This document shows, piece after piece, positions 55,679 through 64,000 of a DNA stretch of 64,000 nt; the first letter of the stretch is position 1; every line of letters starts with the position of its first letter. The notes below the pieces were generated by a model. The model was not told the DNA's origin. It saw only the letters and a program-made list of their open reading frames with translations, and did not search any database. This DNA is from Pollenia angustigena. Its lineage: Eukaryota; Arthropoda; Insecta; Diptera; Polleniidae. The translations under genes and the position numbers were made by a program. The stretch spans positions 245,298,830 through 245,362,829 of the forward strand of contig OV884057.1 in assembly GCA_930367215.1 (NCBI GenBank), in the 5' to 3' direction.

Positions 55679-56577
55679 TCGGCTGATTTTTTAGCTATTA
55701 TCTTTTTGGTAACACTGGTTAAAACAGCTGACGCACGTTTCGTGTTTTGTTTCACTGTCAAAGATCTTCAGTTTGGTCTATAATTTAACCATGAATCGTC
55801 TTACAAACGAACAACGCTTGCAAATTATTGAATTTTATTATCAAAATGCGTGCTCTGTTAAGAAAGTTCATCGCGCGCTTCTTGTGTTCAGCGACGAAAC
55901 TCATTTTTGGCTCAATGGGTACGTTAATAAGCAGAATTGTCGATTTTGGAGCGAAGATCAGCCAGAAGCATTGCAAGAGCTACCAATTCATCCAGAAAAA
56001 GTCACCGTTTGGTGCGGTATATGGGCTGGTGGCATCATTGGACCGTACTGCTTCAAAGATGATGCGAATCGTAACGTAACTGTGAATGGTGAGCGCTACC
56101 GTGAGATGATATCCAATTTTTTTTTTTGCCCAAAATGCAAGAGCTTAGCTTGCACGACATGTGGTTTCAACAAGACGGTGCCACATGCCACACAGCACGC
56201 TTAACAATGGACTTATTGAGAGGCGAGTTCGGTGAACATTTTATTTCACGTTCGGGACGGGTCAATTGGCCGCCTAGATCGTGCGATTTAACTCATTTAG
56301 ACTATTTTTTGTGGTGCTATGTTAAAGCTCATGTCTATAAACACATGCCCGCTTCAATTGACGCATTGGACGACAACATTGAAGCATTTATTCATGAGAT
56401 ACCGGCCGGAATGTTGGAAAGGGTATGCCAAAATTGGACTAAGAGAATGGAACACTTGAGGCGCAGTCACGGTCAACATTTGCATGAAATAATCTTCAAA
56501 CATTAAATTATATGGAACGTACTATCGATTCAAATAAAGATTTCATGAATTCGCTTAGCTCTTAAAAAATCCCCCGA
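55679..56577 (+). mobile_element. Mariner element of DD41D (rosa) type, internally deleted
   Basis: The left end TCGGCTGATTTTTTAGCTA and the inverted right end TAAAAAATCCCCCGA are bordered by TA (55677-55678, 56578-56579). It encodes a damaged transposase in two frames. At 899 bp it is shorter than the roughly 1.3 kb expected for this group because of an internal deletion. It sits inside the CACTGTGCT element: joining 'gcagacata' to 'taaaagctattaacaa' restores the sequence seen in the older copy at 5250-5300. Confidence 0.85.
55791..56506 (+). pseudogene. Mariner (DD41D-type) transposase, deleted and frameshifted
   Basis: It starts MNRLTNEQRLQIIEFYYQNA followed by 'CSVKKVHRALL' (the first helix-turn-helix), then jumps to 'VFSDETHFWLNGYVNKQNCR', so the rest of the DNA-binding domain and linker are gone in frame. 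The catalytic domain follows: D in 'FSDETHF', 'VWCGIWAGGIIGPYCF', a frameshift in a 12-T run (about 56117-56128), D in 'WFQQDGATCHTA', and the third D in 'DLTHLDYFLW'. By my count, 41 residues separate the second and third Asp, the spacing of the rosa (DD41D) mariner group. It ends 'HGQHLHEIIFKH'. The enzyme would cut and paste at TA; this copy is inactive. Confidence 0.9.
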
Positions 56578-58188
56578 TATAAAAGCTATTAACAAAACAA
56601 GCCATTTATGATTTAAATCTGTTAGCAACTTTTGATTTTATTCACAAAACTCGAAAAATTTTAATTAATTTAAGAATTTCATAAAACACAGTATTTGTAT
56701 GGGAGCCCCCCTAAAAAGTGGAGATAAGGGACAAGTATGTATGGAGAAAGTATTAAGGACAAAAAACTAATTGAGGTCGGTCATATATTTTATCCCACTA
56801 GGGGCAACTCCTGGGCATTTATGGGACTTTTTCTTCAATATGTCTCTAGTCTGCATTGAACATTTTGTATGGAAGCCCCCTAAAGGAATGGTGATAGCGT
56901 GTAGGTATTTTAGAAATAAATGATTAAGATAAAAAATAACGTGGGGTTGGTCATACATTTTACCTATCTAGAGACTTCCTAGGCGCTGCAGCAGCCAAAT
57001 TTAAGAATTTCAAACAAACATATATGGGTAATTCTAAAGTGTTGAACGTGACAGTCGTACGCATCAAAAATGCAATAACATTTTAAACAAAAAATAATTT
57101 TACGTTCTCTTTTCCCTTAAATTATAGCACTAAGAAAGCACTGTTATCTAAGCTAAAGTTAATGGAGGGCGCGATTCTAGGTTAAAGATTATGGCAAAAG
57201 AAGTAGCGGTTCGAACGTGAAAAAAACAGAAGTAGTTTTTGTGGCCATGTATAGAAAGGCGTAATTCAGAGAAACTTGGTACAATTTTAAGGTCAAACTA
57301 CTTTCAGAAGTTTACGTAGCAATGTTACATTAAAATGTCTTGGTTTGTTTCCAAAATCTTCTGTATTTTCTTATTTTTAAGCCAAAATCTTGGTCGATAC
57401 GTGACATTTCGAACGTGAAATTTTTTCCGTAATAATTTAACTGAATAATGATCAAAATAAAATATAAATTTACTGTTACTCCGTATAACTTTTTTCACTT
57501 TGAACTCTTCCTTAGATTACATACCATGTAAGAAAATTTTTTCGAATAATTTTTATCAAATATCACCTCTTTTAAGAAAGATTATATTCAAGAAAACATA
57601 CAATAAAACATTCTCACATATAAGAAATTACCTTTGCACAACTTTTGCAGTCTGATTGTTCATCTAAGTGAACAAATTTATGAGTAAATTTATAAAATTA
57701 GTAAAATCTAAATATTTCTCTATAATAGTATCGTAAAAGAATCAGCTTGTAATAACTTTTAAATTTTCGGTCACGGTGGACCTTTTGACGGAAATGCCCA
57801 TATGGCGGTTTAATAAAATTCTTCAATTTGGCTGCAATTTTTTATGAATTTTTAAAAAACAAAAATTTCGACATTTTGATAAAAAAAATTTTTTTTTTTT
57901 TTTTTAAATTATATTTCTAAAACGACTGCTCATATTAAAAAAAGTTTTGGTAAGTTTTAAAGAAAATTTATTGCGGAATTTCAGTTTTTTTAGTTCTTTC
58001 AATAAACTAAACCGTTTTTGATTTACGCTCATATATCTCGTGCAACCTCCTTCATTTTCAAAATAACAGTATATCTCGAAAACAAAAGCTAATCTAAAAA
58101 AACCGTTGGGCACCATTGGATTCAGCGTATCCGAATTATGCTAAAGCGCCAAGTGCCCGGCTTGTCTAATTTTGCAACTAGCACAGTG

Positions 58189-58490
58189 TTTTTGTTAATA
58201 CACTATTGTTGAACAAGAGTGTTCCCAATAAAAAAAATTTTTCATTTTGCGAAGCCCTAATGGTACATTTAAAAAATAAAGCGCACAATCATGCGCTGCG
58301 TAATAAGACATACAGAAATGCAGTAAAGTAAGTGAAATAACTCTCAACAGCTTTATAAAAAAAAAAAATATTAAAAGTTCTACGGCATTCCCTTACTACG
58401 AAGCAGGTTTGTAAGGGAGAAAACTAAAAAATAACTGTATCAAAACATTCAGTGTGTAAGGCTGATCGTTACATATAACAATTTTTATAT
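58189..58490. other. Flank of hAT element; half of a dispersed repeat
   Basis: 58385-58425 ('cattcccttactacgaagca' and 'ttgtaagggagaaaac') is the inverse of 61664-61695 on the other side of the hAT element ('tttctcccttacaaagctgc'). The hAT therefore inserted between the arms of an older inverted repeat, of which a relative lies at 41181-41290. Confidence 0.5.
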
Positions 58491-58829
58491 GCGCTGAACA
58501 GTGATGCCACATATTTTTTGGAAAAAACTTTTTATTTCTGAAAAAAAATCTTGTTTTTGCTAAAAAATCTTGTTTCTTTTTAATTGCTAAAATCATAAAA
58601 ACACAAATATATGTACTTTTAATTCAATTTTATTTAAACGTATAAAAACATAACATAAAAAACTGTTTTTTATAATACTATATAGATAAAAAAAACATAA
58701 AAATTTTTTTAAATTGCTTTAGGTTTTTACATATAAGAAATTTATACAGAGGAATAAATTTCAGTAGTTGAGATCATAAAACAAATAAAATTATATAAGA
58801 ATATTATATATACATGGTCTTATTAAATT

Positions 58830-60765
58830 TTAAAGCCATTTCTTTTGATTGTACAAAGTTTGTGCAATTTTTGTTATTTTTTTTTTTTTAAAGTCTTTTG
58901 TTCTCAAAATACCACATAATGTTGGAATTTCTAATTTATTTCTTATTTTGTTTTTATTTAAATTAATTTGTGAAAATATTCGTTCTACGTTGGCCGTAGA
59001 TACAGGTACCGTCAAAATCGCATAAACTAATTTTCGTAAATTAGGAAAAACTTCAGAGCCATCACAACGTTTAACTTTAAATATGACCTCCCAAAACTTT
59101 TCAATATTTTTCTCCTCCAATAAATTAAATTCCTCAAAATCTAAATGCATTAGCTCTCGCCATTCATCATCAGTTTTTTGAATCTCATTTAAATCAACTA
59201 CATTTGGTACAAATGCACATAATTGCGCAATACACTTTATGTTACGTTTTATGACATAATCGGGGGCTAAAACTTCAATACATTTGAGGAAATCATTGTC
59301 AAAATCGAACTTTTTTAATAAGTGATTACAAAGTTTAACATAGAATTTAAAACAATGATTTCTAAAATCCATCTCATCAACTTCAGAAATTTTGTTTGAA
59401 CTTATTGCTAAAGACACTTCAGCACCTAAGTAAATATCCTTGACATCTTTAAGATATATGCTATTGTTTATATCAACTTCGTTGAACTTCCCAAAGCTTA
59501 TATACTCATCCTTTACTACATATTGAAATATTTTGCTGTACAAACGATTTATTTCCCCATTAAGCAAATGTACTTGCGGACTTTCGTTTTGAAATAAACG
59601 GTTCAACTTATTGATGTCGTTCAATATAAATTTCAAAAATAATAAATATAACTCAAATTCTGGTTTTTGTATAATTTCGATAATTCTTTTCGTTGAGTAA
59701 AATTTTTCTAAATCTTCGTGCAAAAAAATAGTTTTAAGGCATCCAACCGGCTTAGAAGTTGGTTAACGGTAGATTCGAGCGAAAGCCATCATGTTTGATA
59801 AGGGTGTAACATTTTTCGGGGCTTATAATCTAATAATATTTGAAGGTCTGCAAATAAATCCACCCTCTTTGGGCTATTTTGAATAAAATTGTAAATGTCC
59901 CTGGCACCACCTTCAACAAATTTAGGCAAAAAATTACATGCATAGTTAGCACAAAGTGCAAATCAATGACAAGTGCATTTAAATATGATATGGTTACGAC
60001 AATCTTCTTTCAAAAGAGTGGCCACTGAATGGTTTACTCCAGTCATCACGTTGGCCCCATCTGCAGCAAATCCTATTAGGTTTGCTTTGTAGTCAATATT
60101 ATTTTGATTGAAAAAGTTTACAATAATTTCATAAATGCCTATAGCATTACAATTTCTTACTTTTATAAGGTCAAGAAAAAAATCACAAATCTTGCCGTTA
60201 AATTCAACTCGTACAACTAAAGATAACAGCTTTGTGGTTGATATTTCTGTAGTTTCATCGACGCATATGGAAAACCATTTCATTCGTAGCATATTTATTA
60301 GTTCATCTTGCTGAGTTTCTCCAATGACATTCTTAACTAGTGCTGTTGTTTTAGATCTTGCGCATGAAGTTTTTTTTTTTATGAGTGCTGAATCATCGAC
60401 AGTACTATTTAGCAACGGAACTAAATGATCCATTGCCAAAAATGGAACATTATGCTCCACACAGAAAGCTGCCAGGTGCAGTTCAATATTTGACACTTTG
60501 GTATTAAATTTACCTGCATAAGCTGTTAATGCGTGCGCTTTCAAATCTGATAATCCTCCTGCTTTTAATTGGCAATTACAAAATTTACAAAAAGGAAAAT
60601 TGTTTTCGCTTTTTTTTATCCATGCTTTCAATAATGTATGGTCTTCCCACGATTTTACGTAATTTCCAAGTTTAATTTTTTTGGATTGACGAGGTGGAGA
60701 CTCAACAATTAGTATTGCTGTTTCAGGGGTAGTGTCGTTGTTTCCTTTGCTTGAATCTCAATAAA
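58830..60765 (-). pseudogene. hAT transposase, inactivated
   Basis: The transposase runs from about 60765 down to 58830. N-terminal segment: 'SPPRQSKKIKLGNYVKSWED' and a zinc-finger-like 'FCKFCNCQLKAGG...LKAHAL'. Catalytic segment: 'WFSICVDETTEIST' (first Asp), 'GFAADGANVMTG' (second Asp), then 'CTCH', a TGA, 'FALCANYACNFLPKFVEGGA', 'KMLHPYQT', a TGA where Arg is usual, 'WLSLESTVNQLL' and 'DALKLFF', followed by a one-base frameshift in a 7-T run (about 59722). The rest is open to the end: 'LHEDLEKFYSTKRI...VPVSTANVERIFSQINLNK', the hAT C-terminal dimerisation motif, and a stop at 58830. Two nonsense changes and one frameshift thus kill an otherwise well-kept gene. A stop just upstream of 'SSKGNN' with a preceding AG suggests that a 5' exon and intron may exist. 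Confidence 0.92.
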
Positions 60766-60819
60766 TAAATAATTCCTTGTTAAAAGTTATTAGAATAACA
60801 TTTCTATATATTTAGCTTA

Positions 60820-61159
60820 GTGCCAATTCACACGTTGCAAGTCTTAGTGCTGGTTCACACAGGTCAAGTTTGACTCTTCAAGTCTCGAGCTTTTAGGAGA
60901 GAGGGGTAAAGAGAATGGAAAGGGGTACATACTTGACTGTACCAGTCAGTTTTGTATTTTTCTTTTTTCATCCGTAATATAATGAAAAGCTACAAAGTTG
61001 AAGGAAAAGAAAACAAAAATTAATTTTGTGCATGAACGTGAACGCAAGTTCAAAAGAAAATTTAAATAAAACTGTTCAAGTAAACTTGACCTGTGTGAAC
61101 CAGCACTTATTGACCAGTAGCAAGCTGATCAATAAGACTTGCAACGTGTGAATTGGGAC
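60820..61159. mobile_element. Harbinger-like MITE, outer
   Basis: GTGCCAATTCACACGTTGCA plus 'agtc' is inverted at the right as 'gacttgcaacgtgtgaattg' plus 'ggac'. TTA borders both ends (60817-60819, 61160-61162). It is only about 75 bp without the inner MITE. It lies in the 5' region of the hAT element. Confidence 0.8.
60847..61106. mobile_element. Harbinger-like MITE, inner, 260 bp
   Basis: GTGCTGGTTCACACAGGTCA plus 'agtttgac' and the inverse 'aaacttgacctgtgtgaacc' plus 'agcac' form TIRs of at least 24 bp. TTA borders both ends (60844-60846, 61107-61109). Its terminal bases GTGCYRRTTCACAC are related to those of the MITE it landed in, so both may have been moved by the same transposase. Confidence 0.85.
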
Positions 61160-61566
61160 TTACCATTTTTTTTAAATATTTTTCCATTTTTAAGAATAAA
61201 CATTCACCAACATAGAACCACAACAAATTTACTTTGAAAAAAAAAACAATGTACATATATCATTGTTGCATTAAAATAGGAGTAACAAAAAATTTTACAT
61301 AGATGCAGTAAAGAGGGAGTAAAAAAGATATGATATTGTTGTGGAACAGCAAATAGTTTAAAATTAAGTTTGAACGTATTTTTTTTTAATGAATTGAAAT
61401 TAGCAGATTATTTTTATAATTTTTTGGACCAATTCAAAAAACTTGAAAGATCTTAATAAATTTCGAAAAATCTTTTTTTTTTAGGAAAAAACTTGAAAAC
61501 TTTTTAGCACCTCAAAAAACTTGCAAAAAAAGGGAAATCTTAATATATGGCAACGCTGGCGCTGAA

Positions 61567-63080
61567 TAATGCGCATTATGTGTCAAAAATGTATTGCTTC
61601 AAAGTGGGAACTCGCCATATAAAATTCATGTCTTCCGTAAGCGCAATGGTAAGCGAAACGTTTATGTTTCTCCCTTACAAAGCTGCTTCGTTGGAAGCTC
61701 AATTTTTTATTGGGGTTGTATGTATATTTGTATATAACATACAAGTAAAAAAAGTCGGTCGGCTTTACGTCGCAGTGCTTACAGACAAATTTTCGAGTGT
61801 ATGCTTAAGAAAGGTGAATATACACTACAAACTTATAAAATTTTCTTTTGACAAGGGTAAAAATAGCACATATAGCACTCTTAAAGGAATAATGAAATTG
61901 TTTTTGTCTCCGTTGGTCGTACAAGAAAAAACATTTAATTGCATATTTGCGGTTTCCCTGGCAAATACTTTGATAGGAAAACAATGAAATATTTTTTTTG
62001 CACAAATCACAGCTACTCAACTTCAAAACATGCTCTGACAAGTGGCATATTATTATTTTTGTTCATTGAAGTTTTCAAAAAAGCTGGCTTTTGTATAATA
62101 AAAGCAGCAGCAGGCTGCCTGGAAAAAAAATATCAAACAAAGAAATAACCACCAGCTCCCACAGCTTGCCACAAAAAAAAAAAACGTCAGACCTGACTTT
62201 AGATTTCAAAATGTTTTTTTGCTATTCACAATGACCAACTGAAAAATGTTGATGTTGGTTGATAAACTTAAGATAAAGTTGAAAGAAAAACAAACAAATT
62301 TAAGAGAAAAATAATAATAATAATGACAGCAAATAGGATTTCAAAATAAAAGCCAAATAGTAAAAAAAATAATGGTTAAAAAAAAACAAAGAGAGGAAAG
62401 GTTCACACTTGAAAACAGTGTTTTATACTCGTGCCAAATCCTGTTTAAATTTCCCCAATCTGTTTTTGACTATATTTTTCCAAGTTGCCAAGGAAAAGAA
62501 AACACCTCTAACTTAACTTACGAGTACTCTTCTTACTAATAGCAACTTTTTCTAAAAATAGTGTGATTTTTTTTCCAAGTTCTTTTTATTCAATTCCTTT
62601 ATTGTTCGTTTAACGAACATAATGGTTAAAAAATTATGTGAGCTCGGTTCATTGACTTTTAAATTTATGAGTTTTTTTTTGTGCATTTTTCCCAGTTTAA
62701 GTGTTTCTTTTTTTTTTTTTTTTTTGTTTAAAATGGATGTTTGTTTTTCAACATAAAAGGAAGAAAAATAATTTTGTGTAACATAATGACGCCGTGTGCT
62801 ATTGACAGTAAATTCAAAGGCTATTAAGTAAGATGACGAAGAAAGAAAAGAAGAAAAAAAAAAGATTGAATTGAACAGTAGAAAAATTTAAGTAATCGAA
62901 TGTCATTTCTTTCAAACCACTAAATAAAAATACAAATTGAATGGTGCTTTAGTGCAAAAAAAAAAACAAAGTATTTTTAACATAATCGGTTTATTTGTTT
63001 AAGTGAAGTGTTATTTTTCATCTGTTTAGTTTATTGAACTCTTAATGGAACTATGTAGAAGGAATGAAATATAATAAACA
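61567..63080. other. AT-rich stretch; dispersed-repeat half at left, otherwise nothing
   Basis: 61620-61720 belongs to the repeat that flanks the hAT. The 146-codon plus-strand frame (61547-61987) begins in the hAT end and runs through this repeat, so it is not a gene. The remainder holds long A and T runs with no recognisable gene. Confidence 0.5.
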
Positions 63081-63082
63081 AG

Positions 63083-63720
63083 TAAGAAAGAATAGTCGGT
63101 CAAGCCCGACCATATGATACCCTACACCACAGTTTTTAAAAACACATCATGCTTATATGTCCATATAAATATGGATTTATCTATGTTTATAAACTTCATG
63201 AAAATCGGTTTGAAAGTTTGTGAGAGGCAGAAATTGCCCGCTGCCTCCCCTTGTAGTCCTATTTTTAAAAAACTGTATAGCTAATGTGTCCATATAGATA
63301 TGGATCTATCTATGTTTTAAATTTCATTAAAATCGGTTTGGAGCAGAAAGTGCCCCTATCTCCCCTCGTGGTCCTATTTAAAAAAAAAATGCATACCTTT
63401 TGTGTCCATATAGATATGGTTCTATCTATGTTTTATATTTCATTAAAATCGGTTGGATAGTTTCTCGTGGTCCTACGATTCGGCCCATTTTCTAGAAGCT
63501 TGGTCCCAGTGCCAATGAGAACATATGACTTAAATGTTATCAAATTATTTTAACAATTGCGACCTGTAAATTGCGCACAAGGTTAAATGGACAGCCTGCC
63601 AGCCAGCCGGACGGTCATCGTTAGTTCGGTGGGTCAAGGACCACTATTTTAAGGCGTTACACACATCAGCACAAATACCCTCTCCACTATAGTGGTGTGG
63701 ATATAAATGGGATTAAAAAA
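63083..63720 (+). repeat. Fly interspersed repeat, family B-like
   Basis: It begins 'caagtaagaaagaatagtcg' and 'cccgaccatatgataccct' and ends with 'aataccctctccactatagt' plus 'ggtgtggat'. It contains three modules of about 120 bp marked 'gtccatatagatatggatct' and 'ttcattaaaatcggtt'. The architecture, with 'ataccct' termini around short tandem modules, equals that of the 1443-2775 copy, but the modules are different, so it is a sister subfamily. Confidence 0.65.
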
Positions 63721-64000
63721 AGAAATTCAAATACTTTACAAATTCAATCACATAAAAATATACAAGTATTTTTTAAGGATCTCCAGCTAAAAGATATCTT
63801 AGGCATTTTCTCAATTACTTGGCACAACTGTTTGGAAAAAAAATTTGCAGGCGCACATACAGAACATTGATGTCATGTTGATAAATATGAAGCAATATTT
63901 ATACATTTGAAGTCTTATCAAACTATGATTTGAAAAATTTTACAACATCTTATATATAAATCGGCAAAGGCAAAGAAGTTAAGAACACTTTCCCCCACTG
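63721..64000. other. Window end; start of a short dispersed repeat
   Basis: 63948-63995 ('cttatatataaatcggcaaa' and 'gaagttaagaacactttc') resembles 47591-47640 and 48691-48740 inside the 5-kb foldback-like element. It is cut by the window end. Confidence 0.5.

Larger units (their letters stand above)
55297..58188. mobile_element. 2.9-kb TIR element beginning CACTGTGCT
   Basis: About 330 bases at the left are inverted at the right: 'gacaagccgggcac', 'gctgaatccaatgg', 'tcgagatata', 'aaaacggtttagtttattga', 'gaaattccgcaataaaattt'. Arm identity is moderate. The interior carries 'tttgtatgggagcccccc', 'gtctgcattgaacattttgt' and 'gaacgtgaaat' words but no gene of its own; the mariner at 55679-56577 is a later insertion. 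A truncated relative is at 4949-5545. No target duplication was recognised, so the class is unknown. Confidence 0.75.
58499..61558 (-). mobile_element. Complete hAT element, 3,060 bp, with 8-bp target duplication
   Basis: It begins CAGTGATGCCACATATT and ends, inverted, ATATATGGCAACGCTG. GCGCTGAA flanks both ends (58491-58498, 61559-61566). 'Aaaaaacttg' and 'aaaaaatcttgtttttgct' words form subterminal repeats at both sides. It encodes a transposase on the minus strand, broken by stops and a frameshift, and carries two nested Harbinger-like MITEs upstream of the gene. The sharp boundaries and long coding segments make it the best preserved element of the window. Confidence 0.95.

Noticed and set aside
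58182..58188. CACAGTG at the right end of the 2.9-kb TIR element, identical to the V(D)J recombination signal heptamer and suggestive of a Transib element.
   Set aside because: Reading inward from each end, the element starts CACTGTG, not CACAGTG; no 5-bp GC-rich duplication or RAG1-like gene is present. The match is the reverse complement only.
61547..61987. 146-codon plus-strand open frame.
   Set aside because: It starts inside the hAT terminal inverted repeat and crosses the element boundary into a dispersed repeat; related short frames (41181-41378) show it tracks the repeat.

Overview
This is strongly AT-rich eukaryotic DNA with no intact host gene. It looks like intergenic or intronic DNA of an insect, most likely a higher fly (Diptera, Brachycera; possibly a calyptrate such as a blowfly). 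The reasons are the mix of transposon families (hAT, piggyBac-like, mariner of the DD41D type, Mutator-like and Harbinger-like MITEs, jockey-like and RTE-like LINE remnants), fly-style dispersed repeats with inverted 'ataccct...caccac' ends, long poly-A/T tracts, and a decayed copy of a conserved animal gene (UPF0489/C5orf22 family). Species assignment is inference. There are no operons, ribosomal RNA genes, CRISPR arrays or convincing tRNA genes.

Layout. 0-9 kb: a 128-bp Mutator-like MITE with a 10-bp target duplication, a 1-kb TIR element, several copies of one fly interspersed repeat in both orientations, and two hAT-type elements, one holding a 0.9-kb foldback structure. 9-13.4 kb: two piggyBac-like elements almost touching. 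The first carries a jockey-like reverse transcriptase fragment and a scrap of mariner-type transposase; the second carries a broken piggyBac transposase. 14.6-15.8 kb: two MITEs. 17.6-19.2 kb: two pseudogenes, one of a mobile-element-associated protein and one of the UPF0489 gene. 21.2-22.4 kb: a roughly 1.2-kb array of an 11-bp minisatellite. 24-27 kb: a three-level nest of piggyBac-like, hAT and hAT MITE. 29-36 kb: SINE-like repeats, hAT, Harbinger-like and Tc1-like MITEs, a mariner transposase tail and a palindrome-rich repeat. 38-41 kb: a 20-bp-scale minisatellite interrupted by a tandem-unit repeat. 42.7-49.3 kb: a piggyBac-like element flanked by ATAA and a 5-kb foldback-like element hosting a 1.8-kb element with 8-bp target duplications. 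49.4-53.4 kb: an RTE-like LINE tail, a gutted piggyBac transposase interrupted by a hAT MITE, and an element carrying a RING-finger fragment plus an unidentified open frame. 53.8-61.6 kb: a Tc1-like MITE, a SINE split by a near-perfect palindromic MITE, a 2.9-kb TIR element hosting a DD41D mariner, and a complete but inactivated 3.06-kb hAT element with two nested Harbinger-like MITEs. 61.6-64 kb: AT-rich DNA and another fly interspersed repeat.

The genes do not work together; the window is a record of nested insertions. Many elements can be delimited to the base because their target-site duplications are still readable, so the relative order of many insertions can be worked out. Every transposase or reverse transcriptase seen is broken by deletions, stops or frameshifts.
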